A stretch of 6,252 nucleotides of DNA from NCBI GenBank assembly GCA_024640485.1, contig JAHEEY010000289.1, positions 1 to 6,252 on the forward strand, written 5' to 3'. Each line of letters starts with the position of its first letter. Position 1 is the first letter of the stretch. Origin of the DNA: Chloroflexota bacterium. GTDB taxonomy: Bacteria; Chloroflexota; Anaerolineae; Promineifilales; Promineifilaceae. This document shows, one piece after another, positions 5,356-6,252 of this stretch. Under the pieces are notes generated by a model. That model worked only from the letters and a program-made list of their open reading frames with translations, did no database searches and was not told where the DNA came from. Both the position numbers and the translations under genes were made by a program.

Positions 5356-6252
5356 CTAAAGCAGCTTGAAAGCCGCCTCTGCCGCTGTCAATGTGGCTTC
5401 GATTTCCTGGCTGCCGTGGACGGAAGACAAGAAGCCGACTTCAAACTGGGAGGGCGCCAGATAGACACCGCGTTCCAACATCGCCTGGAAATATTTCCCA
5501 AACCGCTCTGTATCAGAGGTGGCTACGGTGTCCCAGTTGACGGTTGGGCGATCATTAAAGAACATGCCGAACATGGAGCCAATTCGTCCCAATTGGACCG
5601 GGATATTGGCTGATTTCGCGATGGCTTCCAGCCCTGACATCAGCTTGGCGCCGGAATCCTCGATTTGCTGCCAGAGCCCTGGGCGCTGCATTATCTTCAA
5701 AGTGGCAATGCCGGCGGTCATCGCCAGCGGGTTGCCGGAAAGCGTCCCGGCCTGATACATGGGCCCAACCGGGGCTACCATCTGCATGATCTCCTTTCGA
5801 CCGCCGTACGCCCCTACCGGCAGGCCGCCGCCGATTACTTTGCCGAAGGCGGTCAGGTCAGGCTTGATGCCAAACAGAGTCTGCGCTCCGCCAGGATGAA
5901 CGCGGAAACCTGTCATCACTTCATCAAAAAGGAGCAGGGCACCGTTTTCAGCGGTGACATCCCGCAAACCCTGCAGAAACCCTTCAGCCGGCGGGACCAG
6001 GCCCATGTTGCCGGCAACCGGCTCCACAATGATGGTGGCGATCTCGCCGGGGAACTGCTGGAACAGCTGCTTCACCGAATCGAGATCATTATAAGTTGCC
6101 ACCAACGTATCGGAGACGGTGGAAGGGGGAACCCCGGGGGAATCGGGCAGGCCTAAGGTGGCCACGCCTGAGCCGGCCTGTACCAGCAGCATGTCGGCGT
6201 GCCCATGGTAGTTGCCCTGGAACTTGATGATCTTGTTCCGTCCTGTGAACGC
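5356..6252 (-). CDS. hemL: Glutamate-1-semialdehyde 2,1-aminomutase, N-terminus cut by window edge
   Basis: HemL is a PLP enzyme that converts glutamate-1-semialdehyde to 5-aminolevulinate, the last step of the C5 route to heme, corrinoids and other tetrapyrroles. The frame is open to the right edge and gives 298 residues, about 70% of the usual 425-430. It enters at AFTGRNKIIKFQGNYHGHAD, a diagnostic block; the ATG at 6192 is internal and not the start. Other landmarks by fragment residue are VEPVAGNMG (76-84), LLLFDEVMTGFR (106-117, Asp110 facing the PLP ring nitrogen), FGKVIGGGLPVGAYGG (136-151, Lys138 forming the internal aldimine) and YQAGTLSGNP (166-175). The stop is TAG at 5358-5356. 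No intrinsic terminator is obvious after it; the next 150 bases hold the inverted repeat and palindrome upstream of the permease. HemL belongs to the same fold type as acetylornithine and other omega aminotransferases, but these blocks are specific enough to exclude them. Confidence 0.97.
   Translation of the reverse strand, partial: AFTGRNKIIKFQGNYHGHADMLLVQAGSGVATLGLPDSPGVPPSTVSDTLVATYNDLDSVKQLFQQFPGEIATIIVEPVAGNMGLVPPAEGFLQGLRDVTAENGALLLFDEVMTGFRVHPGGAQTLFGIKPDLTAFGKVIGGGLPVGAYGGRKEIMQMVAPVGPMYQAGTLSGNPLAMTAGIATLKIMQRPGLWQQIEDSGAKLMSGLEAIAKSANIPVQLGRIGSMFGMFFNDRPTVNWDTVATSDTERFGKYFQAMLERGVYLAPSQFEVGFLSSVHGSQEIEATLTAAEAAFKLL

Noticed and set aside
5665..6156. 163-codon plus-strand frame antisense to hemL
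   Set aside because: It lies opposite a highly conserved enzyme frame and has no family features.

Overview
This is a 6.25-kb stretch of ordinary bacterial chromosome with moderate GC content. I see no mobile elements, CRISPR arrays, tRNAs or rRNAs. Gene content and protein style point to a free-living bacterium, most likely Chloroflexota (Anaerolineae-like). The main reasons are the elongation factor P with a PGRGKATIR modification loop and the long GNAT-fold protein with a GPMNLSTNDECGLL block; I recall both from that phylum. This is recall-based inference, not a search result.

Layout, left to right. (1) Positions 1-763, minus strand: the N-terminal 254 residues of a large GNAT-like acyltransferase that runs off the left edge. 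A candidate extended -10 promoter lies near 885-914. (2) Positions 764-1398: a 635-base region without an assured gene. It holds that promoter, a possible 58-residue single-pass membrane protein (1009-1185, plus) and a perfect small hairpin in the efp leader. (3) Positions 1399-1956, plus strand: efp, a complete elongation factor P with a good ribosome binding site and a strong rho-independent terminator (2015-2062). (4) Positions 2167-3435, minus strand: a PuuB/DadA-type FAD-dependent amine or amino-acid oxidoreductase, convergent with efp. (5) Positions 3569-5203, minus strand: a fused two-domain Fe(III)-type (FbpB/AfuB-like) ABC permease. (6) Positions 5204-5355: a 152-bp regulatory gap with a 44-bp inverted repeat and a perfect 16-bp palindrome. 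(7) Positions 5356-6252, minus strand: the C-terminal 298 residues of hemL, glutamate-1-semialdehyde aminomutase, cut by the right edge.

Four of the five confident genes lie on the minus strand. hemL, the permease and the oxidoreductase read in the same direction, but gaps of 152 and 133 bp carry promoter- or operator-like signals, so each may be its own transcription unit. The plausible shared theme is iron and heme: hemL makes 5-aminolevulinate for tetrapyrroles, and the permease resembles ferric-iron importers. The permease's ATPase and substrate-binding protein are not in the window. The most interesting non-coding signal is the cluster of four GTTAAA half-sites upstream of the permease. 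No wholly new system is evident; most of the window is conventional.
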